Shown here piece by piece: positions 1-10,779 of a DNA stretch of 64,000 nucleotides. Under the pieces are notes generated by a model, which made no database searches, was not told where the DNA came from, and worked only from the letters and a program-made list of their open reading frames with translations. Positions within the stretch are counted from its first letter, which is position 1. Each line of letters opens with the position of its first letter. The DNA is taken from contig JAMXBB010000011.1 of NCBI GenBank assembly GCA_024138015.1, positions 75,249,386 through 75,313,385 of the forward strand, given 5' to 3'. Made by a program: the position numbers and the translations under genes. The stretch is from Lumnitzera littorea. Taxonomy: Eukaryota > Streptophyta > Magnoliopsida > Myrtales > Combretaceae.

Positions 1-249
1 ACAATTGTAAAAATTAATAAAATTAGTTAGGTTTTGCCACATCAAAGGTCTCTTACCGATTCTTAATTTTTCATTACATTCGTGTGACATGCATCCTGCA
101 TTTATATATATATTTAATGACTTTCTTTCCTTAGAAAAATGTAATATATGCTAACCCTTTACTGAGTTAACAATTTAGGTAGAATTTCAAGATAACTCCT
201 AAACGTCAAGACTTTCAGATAAGTCCGATTAAAACGCATTTTCAGATCA

Positions 250-720
250 GGATGGCCATTACTCAAGGAAATGACGGTGAACTCGAAATCAACGATCCCT
301 CCGAATTGAGGTTTCGCTCCATAGACATGATCCTTAAACCATTGTGGGCAAGTGGCGCACTCAATTGATGCGTACTGGAGACTGAGGAACAGAATTCAAG
401 ACCTAATAAATGAAGGGACAGTGCAGTTAGATTTTGTAGAAGCCCCGGCTCCCAATGTTAACAATAATCCCTTACCTAACTATGGGCCAATGATTGGTAT
501 GATTTTTGATGAAAGTACCGTCAACGTCATTAATTCATATAAGAAGCCTAGGGTTTTTGAGTTTTATACCAGCGACTAGACTCCAAAAGTGAAGAGGTAC
601 ATATTTCATGTATTGTTGACACCAGAAAATTACAAGGCTACCCCATTTAACTATCACCTGGTAAAAAAGGAGAAACCAGGTCCTCTTGTAAGGGGGATTA
701 ATTGATCGGGAATGATCTAC
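250..720 (+). pseudogene. Element A gag/pol linker remnant
   Basis: An ATG at 251 opens a short reading frame that breaks after about 37 codons. A neighbouring frame (352-579) then gives residues such as AYWRLRNRIQDLI and a PNVNNNPLP segment. These match the linker between gag and protease in Tat-like plant gypsy polyproteins, where a similar LKxxxQDLI...NPLP pattern is usual. Stops are scattered through the region and no zinc knuckle is visible. It is a fragment and codes for nothing functional. The family call rests on these short motifs and on the protease that follows in the same orientation. Confidence 0.6.
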
Positions 721-879
721 CACCCAAGAGAAGAGCATGAGAGGAAGGCTGCACTAGGGGAATCGAATGATAAATTGATCGTCGAATACGTTGAAGGGCT
801 ATCAGCCTTTACCAAGACGATCAAGTCAAGTAAGTATAAGATCATGGACCAACTCAGTAAGACTCTTGCATAAATATCA

Positions 880-1760
880 TTGATGAGCTTGTTGATTGCA
901 TCCAAACTGCACAGGGAAGCTTTGTTTCGTACTTTAAAGGAGGTAAAGGTCCTTCGTGAAATTCTAACTAAGAAGATGGGACTAGTCACTAATTCCATCC
1001 TCGGCATGGATCAAATTTCTTTTTTAGCTGGAGAATTAGGCGAAGAAGGGAATAAGCATACAAAACTACTCTTTATCGTGGTAAGGAGTAATGATATAAT
1101 TATTACCAGAGTATTCATTGACCACAGATCATTGCTGAATGTCTGTCTACTTGCCACCTTGGATTTGTTGGGCATTCACATGTCTGCAATTAGGCCTTCT
1201 TCCATAACAGTAAAGGCCTTTGATGGTTCTAGAAGAGAGATTATAGGGGAGATAGATTTATCCGTAAAAATTGGCCCTCAATACTTCACTATTCGATTCC
1301 AGGTCATGGACATTCCAAGATCTTTCAATTTACTCTTGGGAAGACCTTAGATTCACACAGCAAGGGCTATACCTTCAAGCTTGCACCAAAAGCTGAAGTT
1401 TATCTCAAATGGCCAAGTGATTACAATTTTGGGAGATCAAGATTATGAAATTTACAAGGAAACAGCTATACCTTACATAGGAAGTGAAGGGCAAGAAGAG
1501 CTGGGCTTACAAATGTTTGAAGAAATAAGCATGATTACTGGTCCCAATAGAGAAGAAGACAGAAGAATAGAATTTAAGGAAAGCTAAATTGGCACCTATG
1601 GCCTTGGCTACAACCCTACCTCGGCAGAAGAATTCCAGAAGAAACAAGCGAGGGGCAAGAGAGGCGGCAGATTATACCATGCCCGAATGGCCTTCCTATC
1701 GCTAGCTGAGACATTCATTTGGGTAAAGACTCAAGCCCTGGAATTTGTCAAAAATGGATC
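880..1760 (+). pseudogene. Element A aspartic protease (inactive)
   Basis: Residues from about 1,010 to 1,350 give the plant gypsy protease pattern: VFIDHRSLLNVC, then AFDGSRREIIGEIDL, then FQVMDI and LLGRP. In the family the active site reads D-(N/T/S)-G; here the equivalent triplet is D-H-R, so the catalytic loop is destroyed. The frame is open until the stop after LLGRP at about 1,350. It continues in the same orientation as a second open stretch (1,381-1,587) that would be the C-terminal extension of the protease domain. Retroviral-type protease would release the mature gag and pol proteins; this copy cannot. Confidence 0.75.
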
Positions 1761-1839
1761 AATAAGCTCGCCGTACAAGTTCTAACGCCATTTGAATAAC
1801 TGGTTCTCCTTCCTGGCGAATGGCAATAGGTCTTCCCTA

Positions 1840-2060
1840 GGGTAAAGGGTGACCCGTAGTTAGTATTTTTTTGAATTTTTATTTTCAATAGTCATCATTT
1901 CGAATGTATCGTCAAACCTTTTGTTCAAACATTAGTAAGGCCTTTATTTCATTCGTGATTCACTTCCATTCATTCAATAAAATCTTAATTCGTTCCTTTC
2001 CTTTGTTATGTTTCAATTCTCTTTTGCTTACGCATACTTCTCTTTATGTGCTTTGCTCAG
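1840..2060 (+). other. Possible Ogre-type intron between protease and reverse transcriptase
   Basis: The stretch between the protease tail and the start of the RT-side reading frame is T-rich, has no recognisable protein and ends in a pyrimidine-rich run followed by CTCAG at about 2,056-2,060, just before the RT-side frame becomes readable. Ogre and some Tat elements are known to carry an intron at this position. The donor site is not clear. This is inference from position and composition only. Confidence 0.3.
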
Positions 2061-2065
2061 ATCTA

Positions 2066-3066
2066 ATGAACTGAGCAAAAATCAAGAATACCTCATGCAG
2101 GTAGAAAATGAGAATATCGATATCGCTTCTGGCCTTACTGGGTTAGTTGTTAGGAACGATGTTGATGACCACAGTAATATACAAGAGGAATGGCAAAAAC
2201 ATGAACTAGGTATAATTACTATTGATGAACCAATTGAAATAGTCAATGTGGGGGATGAAAATAATCCTAAGAATCTAAAAATTGGAGGGAATCTAAAAGA
2301 GAAACAAAAAACAGAAATGATTACATTGTTAGTCGAATATCAAGACGTGTTTGCTTGGTTGTATGAGGATATGCTAGGGTTGAACCTATCGATCATGGTC
2401 TACCGTTTACCCACATAAGAAGACACCAAACCAAAAAAGCAAAAGTTAAGGAGATTTCGACCTGACGTCTTGTTGAAAATTAAAGAAGAAGTTAAGAAAC
2501 TACTAGAAGTTGGATTTATTGAGGTGTCAGATTACCCAGAATGGGTAGCCAATGTTGTTTTAGTAATGAAGAAGAATGGGAAGATTAGAGTGTATATAGA
2601 CTTTTGAGATCTCAACTAGGCAATGCCTAAAGACAATTTTCCATTAGCTCACATTGATGTCTTGGTGGATAACACGGTCGGAAAATCATCTATTCTCATT
2701 CATGGATGGTTTTTTTTTTTATATATATATATATATAATTAGATCCAAATGTTTGAAGAGGATAAGACTAAGATGACTTTTGTTACAACTTTGGGTACGT
2801 TTTGCTATAGGGTGATGCTGTTTGGGCTCAAGAATGCAGGGGCAACGTATTAGAAGGCCATGGTTGCAATCTTTCATGATATGATGCACAAAGAGATAGA
2901 AGTGTATGTTGATGATATGATTGTGAAATCCAAGGAAGAGGAAGATCACTTAGAAAGCCTGAGGAAGCTGTTTAACAGATTGAGGAAGTTCCAATTGAAG
3001 TTGAATCCGAAGAAGTATACTTTTGGAGTAACATCAGGAAAATTGTTGGGTTTCATAATTAGCTAA
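2066..3066 (+). pseudogene. Element A reverse transcriptase (interrupted)
   Basis: The region reads as the pre-RT segment (EYQDVFAWLYEDMLGL) and then RT: KEEVKKLLEVGFIE, VANVVLVMKKNGKIRVYIDF, a gap, EEDKTKMTF, FGLKNAGATY and the catalytic motif YVDDMIVKSK at about 2,905-2,935. The YVDD box is intact, but the frame is broken by stops at conserved positions: TGA for Arg in the IDFRDLN motif near 2,605 and TAG for Gln in the ATYQ motif near 2,852. The block that normally encodes the DGxSGYNQI motif has been replaced by a T-run and AT-run (2,709-2,737). RT copies the element's RNA into DNA. This copy is dead. Confidence 0.85.
2709..2737. repeat. T-run plus (AT)n microsatellite inside the RT domain
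   Basis: A run of thymines followed by alternating AT sits where the RT family has its SGY codons, between an Asp-Gly pair and a recognisable N-x-I. It is a simple-sequence expansion inside former coding DNA. Confidence 0.8.
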
Positions 3067-3660
3067 AGGGGTATCAAAGTCGATCTTGATAAAGCTAAGG
3101 CTATAATTGACATGCCTCCTCTGTACACACTTAAGGAAGTAAGAGGATTATTGGGGCGTTTAAATTACATAGCCTAATTCATATCGCAGCTAATAAACAA
3201 ATGCCGCCCTCTTTTCAAGCTATTAAAGAAGAACGTGAGGATCAACTGGGATGAAGAATGTGAAGAGGCTTTCATAAAAATTAAGGAGTACCTCATGAAT
3301 CCTCTAGTATTGGTGGTTCTTACGCTTGAAAAGCCATTGTTCTTATACTTGACCTTATTGCCCGAGTCCATGGGGTTTGTGCTTGGTTAAAGGGATGAAG
3401 AAGGGAAAGAGCGAGCCGTTTATTATTTGAGCAAGAAGTTCATAGAAGAGGACCAAAAATACTTGGAAGCTGAAATAACCTGTTATGCATTGGTCTAGGT
3501 CATGCATCAGCTTAACCAATATACACTTTACTATCAAATTGAGTTGATAACACAATACGATCCTTTGAAGTACTTAGCAGAAAAATCGGCTCTCATCGGT
3601 AAAGTTTCAAAGTGGCAGATGTTGTTGACATAATTTGACATCAAGTATGTAAGCTAAAGT
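3067..3660 (+). pseudogene. Element A first RNase H and connection domain
   Basis: Following the RT, the frame gives the connection (KEVRGLLGRLNYI), the KCRPLFKLLKK segment and then the RNase H-like part with KPLFLYL, RAVYYLSKKF and YTLYYQIELIT. These are the standard gypsy features downstream of RT. Several conserved Trp and Gln codons have become stops, for example the LGQ position near 3,388 and the ALxW position near 3,494. In an active element this domain degrades the RNA strand of the RNA/DNA hybrid. It is inactive here. Confidence 0.75.
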
Positions 3661-3799
3661 TTAGTTAAGGGGTAAGCCTTGGCAGATCGGTTAACGGAGA
3701 GTCCCTCTGAGGATACCCCTCAAGAAGCACGAGTTAAGTTTTCTAATGAAAGTATCCTGGTGGCAGAAAATGATTCTGATGGCGAAGCAGTTGAGAAGC

Positions 3800-4200
3800 C
3801 CTCGGGATAGAAAATGTTCTTTGACGAAGCAGCTAATGTGTCTGGATGCAGAATTGGGGCAATTTTAGTATCTCCTGAAGGTATATAATTCCTGATGGCT
3901 GTGAGACTGGCTTTCCTATGTACTAATAATATTGTCGAATATGATGCATGTATTTTAGGACTCAAGATTGCATTGTTTAATGAGATACAAGAAGTAGAGG
4001 TGTATGAAGATTCCTCGTTGATCATAGGCCAGGTTCAGGGTGAGTATAAGACGAAAGACCCAAAATTAGTACCTTACAACCAACACTTGGCCGAGTTGAT
4101 AGCCAAGTTTGGAAAAATTACCTTCATGTATGTACCAAGGGTTCAGAACTAATTTGCTAATGCTTTCGCTACTTTGGCATCAATGATCCAGACATCGGGA
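3800..4200 (+). pseudogene. Element A second, archaeal-type RNase H
   Basis: After a low-conservation spacer the sequence reads FFDEAANVSGCRIGAILVSPEG, CTNNIVEYDACILGL, VYEDSSLIIGQVQGEY and KDPKLVPYNQHLAELI, ending in FANAFATLASMI. This is an RNase HI-like fold with its acidic residues at D (FFDEA), E (VEYDA) and D (YEDSS). A second RNase H after the usual gypsy one is a known hallmark of the Tat lineage, and it is the main reason for placing element A there. Stops at about 3,886 and 4,150 break the frame. Confidence 0.75.
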
Positions 4201-4399
4201 GGAGTGGAGATTCAGTCACTTAAGATTGAAGTTGAAGAAAAGCCCGCTTTCTGTTTTGCAATGGAAAGTTCATGTGATGAAAAGCCTTGGTATCATGATA
4301 TCAAAATATTTCTGCAACATGGAATGTACCCCGAAGAGGCTGAGAAGAAGGATAAGAAGATAATCAAAAGATTGGCTGCTCAGTACTTGATAAGCAAGT

Positions 4400-5535
4400 C
4401 TACTTTGTACTGACGATCGTTTGACGGTACACTTTTACATTATGTAGATGAGAGAGAGGTAGAGTTGCTAATGAAAGATGTGTACGAGAGAGTATGTGGT
4501 CTCCATATGAATGGCTACATGCTTACCAAGAAAATCATGGGGATGGGATATTATTAGTTGACTATAGAAGCAGATTGCATCAAACATGTTAGATATTGCC
4601 ATTTGTGTCGGATCTATGCGAGCAAAGTAAATGCTCTGCCCCAAGAATTGCATACATTATTTGTACAATGGCTTTTTTCGATGTGGGGGATAGACATCAT
4701 TAGCCCAATCACTCCAAAGGCATCTAACAGGAATTGATTTATACTGGTAGTTATTGATTATTTCATTAAGTGGGTTGAAGCCTGATCCTACTCTAGTGTG
4801 ATGAAGAGAGTAGTAGTCAAGTTCATTAAGAGCGACATACTGGCTCAATATGGTACACTAGGGACAATTATTACCTACAATGGTACTAACCTGAATAATA
4901 AATTGATGTTAGAGTTGTGCCGGCAGTTCAAGATCATTCATAGAAATTCCACTCCTTATTGGCCCCAAATGAATGAAGCCGTAGAAGTGACTAACAAGAA
5001 TATCAAAAGAATTATTAGGAAGATGGCTGTTGCGTATCGAGATTGGCATGAGATGTTACCATTTGTACTCATGGCCTATTGAACTTCTATTAGAACATCA
5101 ATAGGGGCAACCCCCCTACTCATTGGTATGTAGGATGGAGGTTGTATTGCCAGTAGAGGTCAAGATCCCATCTCTCAGGATATTGTTGAAAACCCAGTTA
5201 GATGAAGCTGATTGGATAAAGAAGTGAATTGAACAGTTGAATCTGATTGACGAGAGGAGGTTGGTGGTTTTGTGCCACAACATCTGTTATCAACAACGAA
5301 TGGCCAGGGCTTTCAACAAGAAAGTGTAACCTCGAAGTTTTGAGCAAGGACACATGGTGCTGAGGAAGACTTTACCGAATATACATGATTCGAGAGTGAA
5401 GTTTGCTCCGAATTATAGAGGGCCTTAAATTGTGAAGAAAGTATTGCTTAGGGGAGCTATTATCTTATCTCAAATGGATGGTCCAGACTTGAGAGACCTA
5501 GTAAACGTTGATGCATTGAAGATGTACTATCCTTG
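4400..5535 (+). pseudogene. Element A integrase (inactive)
   Basis: The HHCC zinc-binding region is recognisable (H-M-N-G-Y near 4,506 and CHLCRIYA near 4,602). The catalytic core follows: the first Asp in WGIDIISP (near 4,690), the second acidic position in the IITxNGTNLNN motif (near 4,870) and the Glu in the NEAVEVTNKNIKRI motif (near 4,975). The second catalytic Asp is a Tyr codon here. The C-terminal part can be followed with stops to MYYP and a TGA at 5,533-5,535. Integrase would insert the element's DNA; this one lacks a catalytic residue and is full of stops. Confidence 0.8.
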
Positions 5536-5539
5536 AAAA

Positions 5540-6056
5540 ATCAATAGAATTTTTGTTTACATTATGAAATGCAAACAATCTTAGTATTACCGTGGTCTTA
5601 TTTTCATTTTCTACATGTAAAGTTGGTATTCCTAGTGGTTGTCGACATTGGGTAATATCTTTAGCCCCTTTCTCGTTCCACTAAAAGTCCCCACTTCTCA
5701 CTTCTTCCAAATAAACCCTATATACAAGAAACATAAGAAAAATAAACACTTAATTTGGAATGATTTCTATTGATAAAAATTCTTTTAATACTTTATTACA
5801 GTTTACCCTCCGAAAAAGGGAGATTTGTTTTCTATTTTTTAGGATAGGGCCATAATCAGAAAGAGTAATGGGTGGTACATAAGTAAAAACTCGCTTGAGA
5901 ATAGAGGTTTACATGGAAAACCGATTAAGTTGGACAGGAAATTCAAGATGTGATATCTTTGCTCAAGAGATGAAGATGTTTCATTTGTTAAAGTCGCCTT
6001 CCAGATTGTATCCTTAAGTATAGTGTACATGCATTGGTTTTAGGTTTAAATTGCAT
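5540..6056 (+). other. Element A 3' noncoding region, first part
   Basis: After the end of pol there is about 500 bp with no protein similarity that I can see. It belongs to element A because it lies between its integrase and its polypurine tract at 13.3 kb. Confidence 0.5.
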
Positions 6057-6202
6057 TAAAAAATAATAAAAAAAGAAGAAAAAAAAAAGAGAAGAAGAAA
6101 GAAGAAGAAAAAGAAGGAAAAAAAAAGGGAAAAAAGAAAAAGTTTAGAAGAAGATAGAAGAAGAAGAGCAAGAATAAGAAGAGGAAGAGGAAGAGGAAGG
6201 GG
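6057..6202. repeat. Purine-only tract, about 145 bp
   Basis: The + strand is almost entirely A and G here, built of GAA, GGAA and A-run variants, and ends in GAGGAAGAGG units. It lies in the 3' noncoding region of element A, between pol and the 80-bp array. Confidence 0.9.
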
Positions 6203-6479
6203 TCAAAACCGTTGGTTCTAATCAGATTGCTTAAAAAAACATTTGACCGTTTGGAAACTATGGCTAGAACCAAGTAAGCGGTTTTGAGTTTTATAAAACT
6301 TCGCATTTGCATTTAGTTTCCTCTTAAGGATGATAGTTTGATTTCTAAAAACAGTTAATCCTTAAAACTCTTAGGACAGCTAGCTCCTATAGCACAGTCC
6401 CAATTCATAATCTCTTAGGGAGCTAACTAGCTCGTAGAGCGCAGTCCCAATCCAAAGTTTCTTAGGCTCCCAGTTGCCC

Positions 6480-7090
6480 GACTCATAGACCATTGCTTAA
6501 CTCATAATTTCTTCAAGGGATTTAGCAAGCTCAAGAAGCGCTATCCTAATTCAAGTTTTCTCGTTCTTAGGTCTTAGCTAGCTCAAAGGATACTTTGATC
6601 ACCTTGGTTAGTCAGCTCATTAAGGCACGATCAAATTTCCTCATTTTTAAGTCTTAGCCAGCTCAAAGGGTACTTTGTTTGCCTTGGTTAGTCAGCTCAT
6701 TAGGGCATGACCAAGTTTCCTCATTTTTAGATCTTAGCTAGTTTAAAGGGCGCTTTAACTGCCTTGGTTAGTTAACTCATTAGGGCATGACCGGGATTCC
6801 TTATCTTTAGGTCATAATCAGCTCAAAGGGCACTTTTACGGCCTTGGTTAGTCAGCCCATTAGGGACGACTAAGTTTCCTCATTTTTAGGTCTCAGCCAG
6901 CTTTAAAAGCGCTTTGACCGCCTTAGTTAGTCAGCTCATTAGGGAATGACCAAGTTTCCTTATCTTTAGGTCTTAACCAGCTCAAAAGGCGCTTTGACTA
7001 TTTTGGTTAGTCAACTCATTAGGGTACGACCAAGTTTCCTTATCTTTAGGTATTAGCCAGCTCAAAAGGCACTTTGACCGCTTTGGTTAG
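6480..7090. repeat. 80-bp tandem array in element A, left part
   Basis: A unit beginning CCTCATTTTTAGGTCTTAGC and containing a CCTTGGTTAGTCAGCTCATT segment is repeated head to tail. Units start at about 6,559, 6,639, 6,719, 6,799, 6,878, 6,958 and 7,038, a period of 79-80 bp. More diverged copies precede them (about 6,360-6,560). The last unit is cut at 7,090 by element B. There are no unique spacers, so it is a tandem repeat and not a CRISPR array. Such arrays are known in the 3' untranslated regions of Tat-lineage elements. Confidence 0.9.
7086..7090. repeat. Left target-site duplication of element B
   Basis: GTTAG directly precedes the element B LTR and recurs directly after the other LTR at 12,938-12,942. 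Confidence 0.85.
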
Positions 7091-7980
7091 TAGTGTACCT
7101 AAGAGCTTAGTTATCACTAAGACTTACCGGGGTAGAATTGAATTAAAATGGATCCTTCAAGATATCAAAGAAAATTAGAGAAAAACGGTCCACAATTGAA
7201 CAATAGTAGCTGACATAAAGTTGCTTGGAGGATGTGACTCACCAACGAACACAACACAACTTGACACCTTATTTGATATGATGCACAAGTTGATGTTAAG
7301 GTCTACTCGCCACTAATCCTAAGTTACTCGGCAAGATTAGATAAGAGTATAAGGGGTATGGACTTGGAGAGGGTTGTTTCACAAGAACAGAGTATTCAGT
7401 ATTAAGATCTTAGTTATCTCTGGCTTACAAGAGAAAGAGACTATTTATAGTAAGTCCCTAGGGTAGTATTACAAATAAAGAAATTGCAAGAAAGTATTTA
7501 CAAAAAGGGGATTCCTAGTACATATGAAAAGGGTAAAAGGGATAACAAACCAAAAATGGAAAAGTAGTTAAATGTCAGATGAGGTAGACAACTGGCAGTG
7601 CAGTATTGGTCCCATACGAATATTCTTTGAGCACAGTAAATGGGAAGGGTCAAAATGTTATGGTACTAAAGGGGCTGGGATAAGAGAGATGGTGGTATGT
7701 CGAAAGAAAACTACTTGGCTATTTAAGTGAGTCTCTTGTCACTCAGTAGTTGGTCAGAGTACTCAGCATAGGATCCTTCACAAGGGAATGGTTGACATCA
7801 TTACTACCGAGTGTACAGATCAATGTATAACAATGTAGAGAGCTCAAGGAGTTTAACCACCTTTCTTCGATGTATAGTTTCTTCTCATCAGTAGGTTGCC
7901 GAAAGAGAATTCTTTGAGAGAGGGATTGGAGGTTTTGGACGCACATGCAAGTAATGGGACAGTTGACTGGCAGTGCATCA
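7091..7980 (-). repeat. Element B 3' LTR
   Basis: It aligns end to end with 12,041-12,937. The inner boundary (7,980) ends in GCATCA. The outer boundary has lost the canonical TG (it reads TA), but the ungapped match to the other LTR and the adjoining GTTAG fix it at 7,091. Confidence 0.85.
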
Positions 7981-7998
7981 GTTTCCAGGGTTATTAAA

Positions 7999-9310
7999 GA
8001 TTTGCCCTCAAATCTTAGCCTTCGTCATCATCGGGCACATATGGAGTTAAGTTGGTAACGTTGAATGTGGTGGATACGCTGAAACCTTTGGGTAGCTCAA
8101 TCTTGTAGGCATTGTTGTTAAGGCACCTTAAGATACTATAAGGTCCATCCGCTCTGGGTGATAGTTTGTTTGTTCTCTTGTTAGGGAAGCATTTTTTGCT
8201 AAGATGGATCCAAGTAAGGTCCCCAAGAGTATAAATGATTCATTTTCTTCCACAGCTTCCTATTTCCTTCTGCTAAGCTATAGTTTTGGTCAATTGCTCG
8301 GCAATTCTTTAGTGTAGCTTGTGAAACTCGTGAAACTCTTCGGTACGCTGCAGGCCGGATTGACTCTTCCCTTATGTAGACGGATTGTTAATTAAGTCTA
8401 AAGGTAGGTTCGGGTTAAGTCCATAAATAACTTCAAATGGTGATGTTCCAGTGGAGCTATGAGTTGAGCGATTGTAGGCAAATTCAATGATGGGTAAGCA
8501 TAAATCCCAGTCACGAGAGTTCTTTCCAACAGTAGCATGTAGGAGACTACCGACGGTTTTGTTAACTACTTTAGTTTGGCTGTCTGTCTAAGGGTGGCAA
8601 GAGGTATTAAACAGGAGCTTAGTGCCGAGTTTCCTCCATAAGGTTTTCCAAAAGAAGCTCGTGAATTTTGAATTATGGTTAGATACAATACTTCTTGGCA
8701 CTTCATGTAGTTGCATAATTTCCTGTAAAAAGAGGTTAATGATGAATAAAGCATCATTAGTCCGGTGGCAGGGAATGAAGTGGCCCATCTTGCTGAACTG
8801 ATCGACCACTACCATGATCGAATCGTGTCTTCTCGGTGTATGGGGAAGGTCGAGCATGAAATCCATGCTTATATCAATCTATGGTTGCCCGGGAATTGGC
8901 TAGGGCGTGTATTCTCTATAAGGCTCTCTCCTCCCTTTAGCATACTTACACACCTTGCACCCTTCAAGTATTCGATGCACATCCCTTATTATCCCTGGCC
9001 AGTAAAAATGCTCCTTAAATATTCCAATCGTTCTCTTTTCCCCAAAATAGCCAGCCAGACCCCCGGTATGAGCTTCTCGAACCAATAGCTCCTTTATAGA
9101 ACCACTCGGTATGCACATCTGCTTGCCCTTCATCAAGAACCCCTCACTCAAGCAGAATCCATCCACAGCTCCTCTATCACTGAACTTGGCTACTAAAGGC
9201 CCAAAATGTAGGTCATGCTTATAGTGATCAGGTAGAGTGCCAAATCCAAGTACTTTAACTTGCAACGTCGTGATGAGGGTATGACAACAAGAAAGTGCAT
9301 CAGCCATTGC
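7999..9310 (-). pseudogene. Element B integrase (inactive)
   Basis: On the - strand the H2C2 region (9,307 downward: EAHTGGLAGYFGEKR, then CKVCKYAKGRREP) is followed by the catalytic core (8,866 downward: MDFMLDLP, VVVDQFSKMGHFIPCH, then the IVSNHNSKF motif). The C-terminal GPYSILRCLNNNAYKIELP and the TFNVTNLTPY tail end close to the LTR. In the family the second catalytic motif is SDRD; here both Asp codons are Asn. One zinc-ligand His of the GHFG motif is Tyr. Both changes are G-to-A or C-to-T type. Stops interrupt the frame between 8,866 and 8,900 and elsewhere. Integration activity is not possible. Confidence 0.85.
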
Positions 9311-9842
9311 ATTAGTACTTCCCTTCTTATACCTGATGACATAGCAAAAGGTCTCTAGGAACTTGACCTGCTTGGCTTAATGCTGAGAAACCTTCTGCTA
9401 CTCGTGAAGATGCTTGAGAGATTCATGATTAGAATAGATGATGAATTCTCTCGGCAACAGGTAATGCTACCAGTTCTAGAGTGTACGGACAAGGGCATAG
9501 AACTCCTTATCATTTCAAGGCAGCACCTCGAAGTTTTTCGTTGAAGTAGGCAATGGGTCGGTGCTCCTGCATAAGTACAACACCAATGCTGACATCAGAC
9601 GCATTACATTCAACCTCAAAAACCTTCTCAAAATCTAGTAGGGTAAGTATTGGAGCAGACGTCAGCTTACACTTCAAATCTTCAAAACTCCTCTAAGCCT
9701 TTTATGTCCAGTTAAACTTAACGTTATTTTTGGTTAATTTAGTCAACAGCATAATTATAGAGCTGAAGTTTTGGATAAATCTTCTAAAGAACGAGGCTAG
9801 GCCATGGAAGCTCCTGACTTCGGTTGCACTTGTTAACATAGG
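9311..9842 (-). pseudogene. Element B RNase H and connection region
   Basis: Between RT and integrase on the - strand the sequence is about the length of a gypsy RNase H/connection domain but is broken by many stops. No single open stretch exceeds about 60 codons. The assignment is by position, with a readable tail MADALS at 9,307, the usual end of the RNase H domain. Confidence 0.6.
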
Positions 9843-10500
9843 CTACTCATTAATAGCCTTGACCTTTTCCTCATCAATGCGAACTCCACTCCTTGAAACG
9901 ACATATCCAAGGAATATAACCTCGCTCTGACAAAAGGCGCATTTCTTCAGGTTGTCGAATAATTTCTTGGCATGGAGTATGTTAAATACTAATCTCAAAT
10001 GTTTGATATGAACAAAAAGGTCGGCACTGTAGGCCAAAATATCGTTAAAATAAACCACAACGCATTTGCCTATTAGTGCTTGAAGCACATGATTCATGAG
10101 GCACATGAATGTGCTTGGCGCGTTAGTTAAACCAAATGGCATAACCATCCACTCAAATAGACCATCTCGAGTCTTAAAGGCTGTTTTCCATTCATCTCCC
10201 AGTCTCATTCGTATTTGATGATAATCACTCTTTAGATCTATTTTCGAAAAGATGCGTGCACCATGCAACTCATCGAGCATGTCATCTAACCGTGGGATTG
10301 GGTATCGGTATTTGACAGTAATATTGTTGATGGCACGATTGTCAATGCACATCGTCCATGATCTATCCTTCTTTGATATTAGCATGGCTGGGACAGCACA
10401 TGGGCTCATGCTCTTACGGACATATCCACGATTTACCAACTCATCAACTTACTTTTTTAGCTCGGCTGCCTATTTAGGATTGAGTCTATAGGCGAGTTGA
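9843..10500 (-). pseudogene. Element B reverse transcriptase (active site mutated)
   Basis: A 198-codon open stretch (10,439 down to 9,843) covers most of the RT palm and fingers: GYVRKSMSPCAVPAM, MCIDNRAINNITVKYRYPI, FSKIDLKSDYHQIR, VMPFGLTNAPSTFM, and then VVVYFNDILAYS where the catalytic box should read YFDD or YVDD. The first Asp of that box is Asn, which abolishes polymerase activity in this enzyme class. RT lineage motifs are close to those of element C in this same window. Confidence 0.9.
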
Positions 10501-10779
10501 TTTGGTAGGGTAGGTCCAGGTTGAAGATCAATGCAATGTTCAACTCCTTGTAAGGGAGGTAATCCTTTCGACATCTCGACTGGAAATAGGTCAGCAAATT
10601 CCTAAAGTAGTTGCGGCACTTCGGCAGGTAAGTTCTCAGCCTCTTTAACCTCTAGGAGTCTCCTGATCAAGAGGAGTACATAGTCCTCAGGTTTGATCTC
10701 TTGTGCAAATTGAGCTCGAGAAATCACTAAGGACTTCCGTTGTAGAGATCTTGTAACCTTTTCCTAGGCTTCTTGTACT

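Noticed and set aside
6046..6312. A Phe/Leu-rich open frame on the - strand
   Set aside because: It is the complement of the purine tract, a low-complexity artefact.
6480..7090. Regular repeats that could suggest a CRISPR-like array
   Set aside because: Units are directly adjacent with no spacers, the DNA is plant nuclear, and the position inside a retrotransposon explains them.
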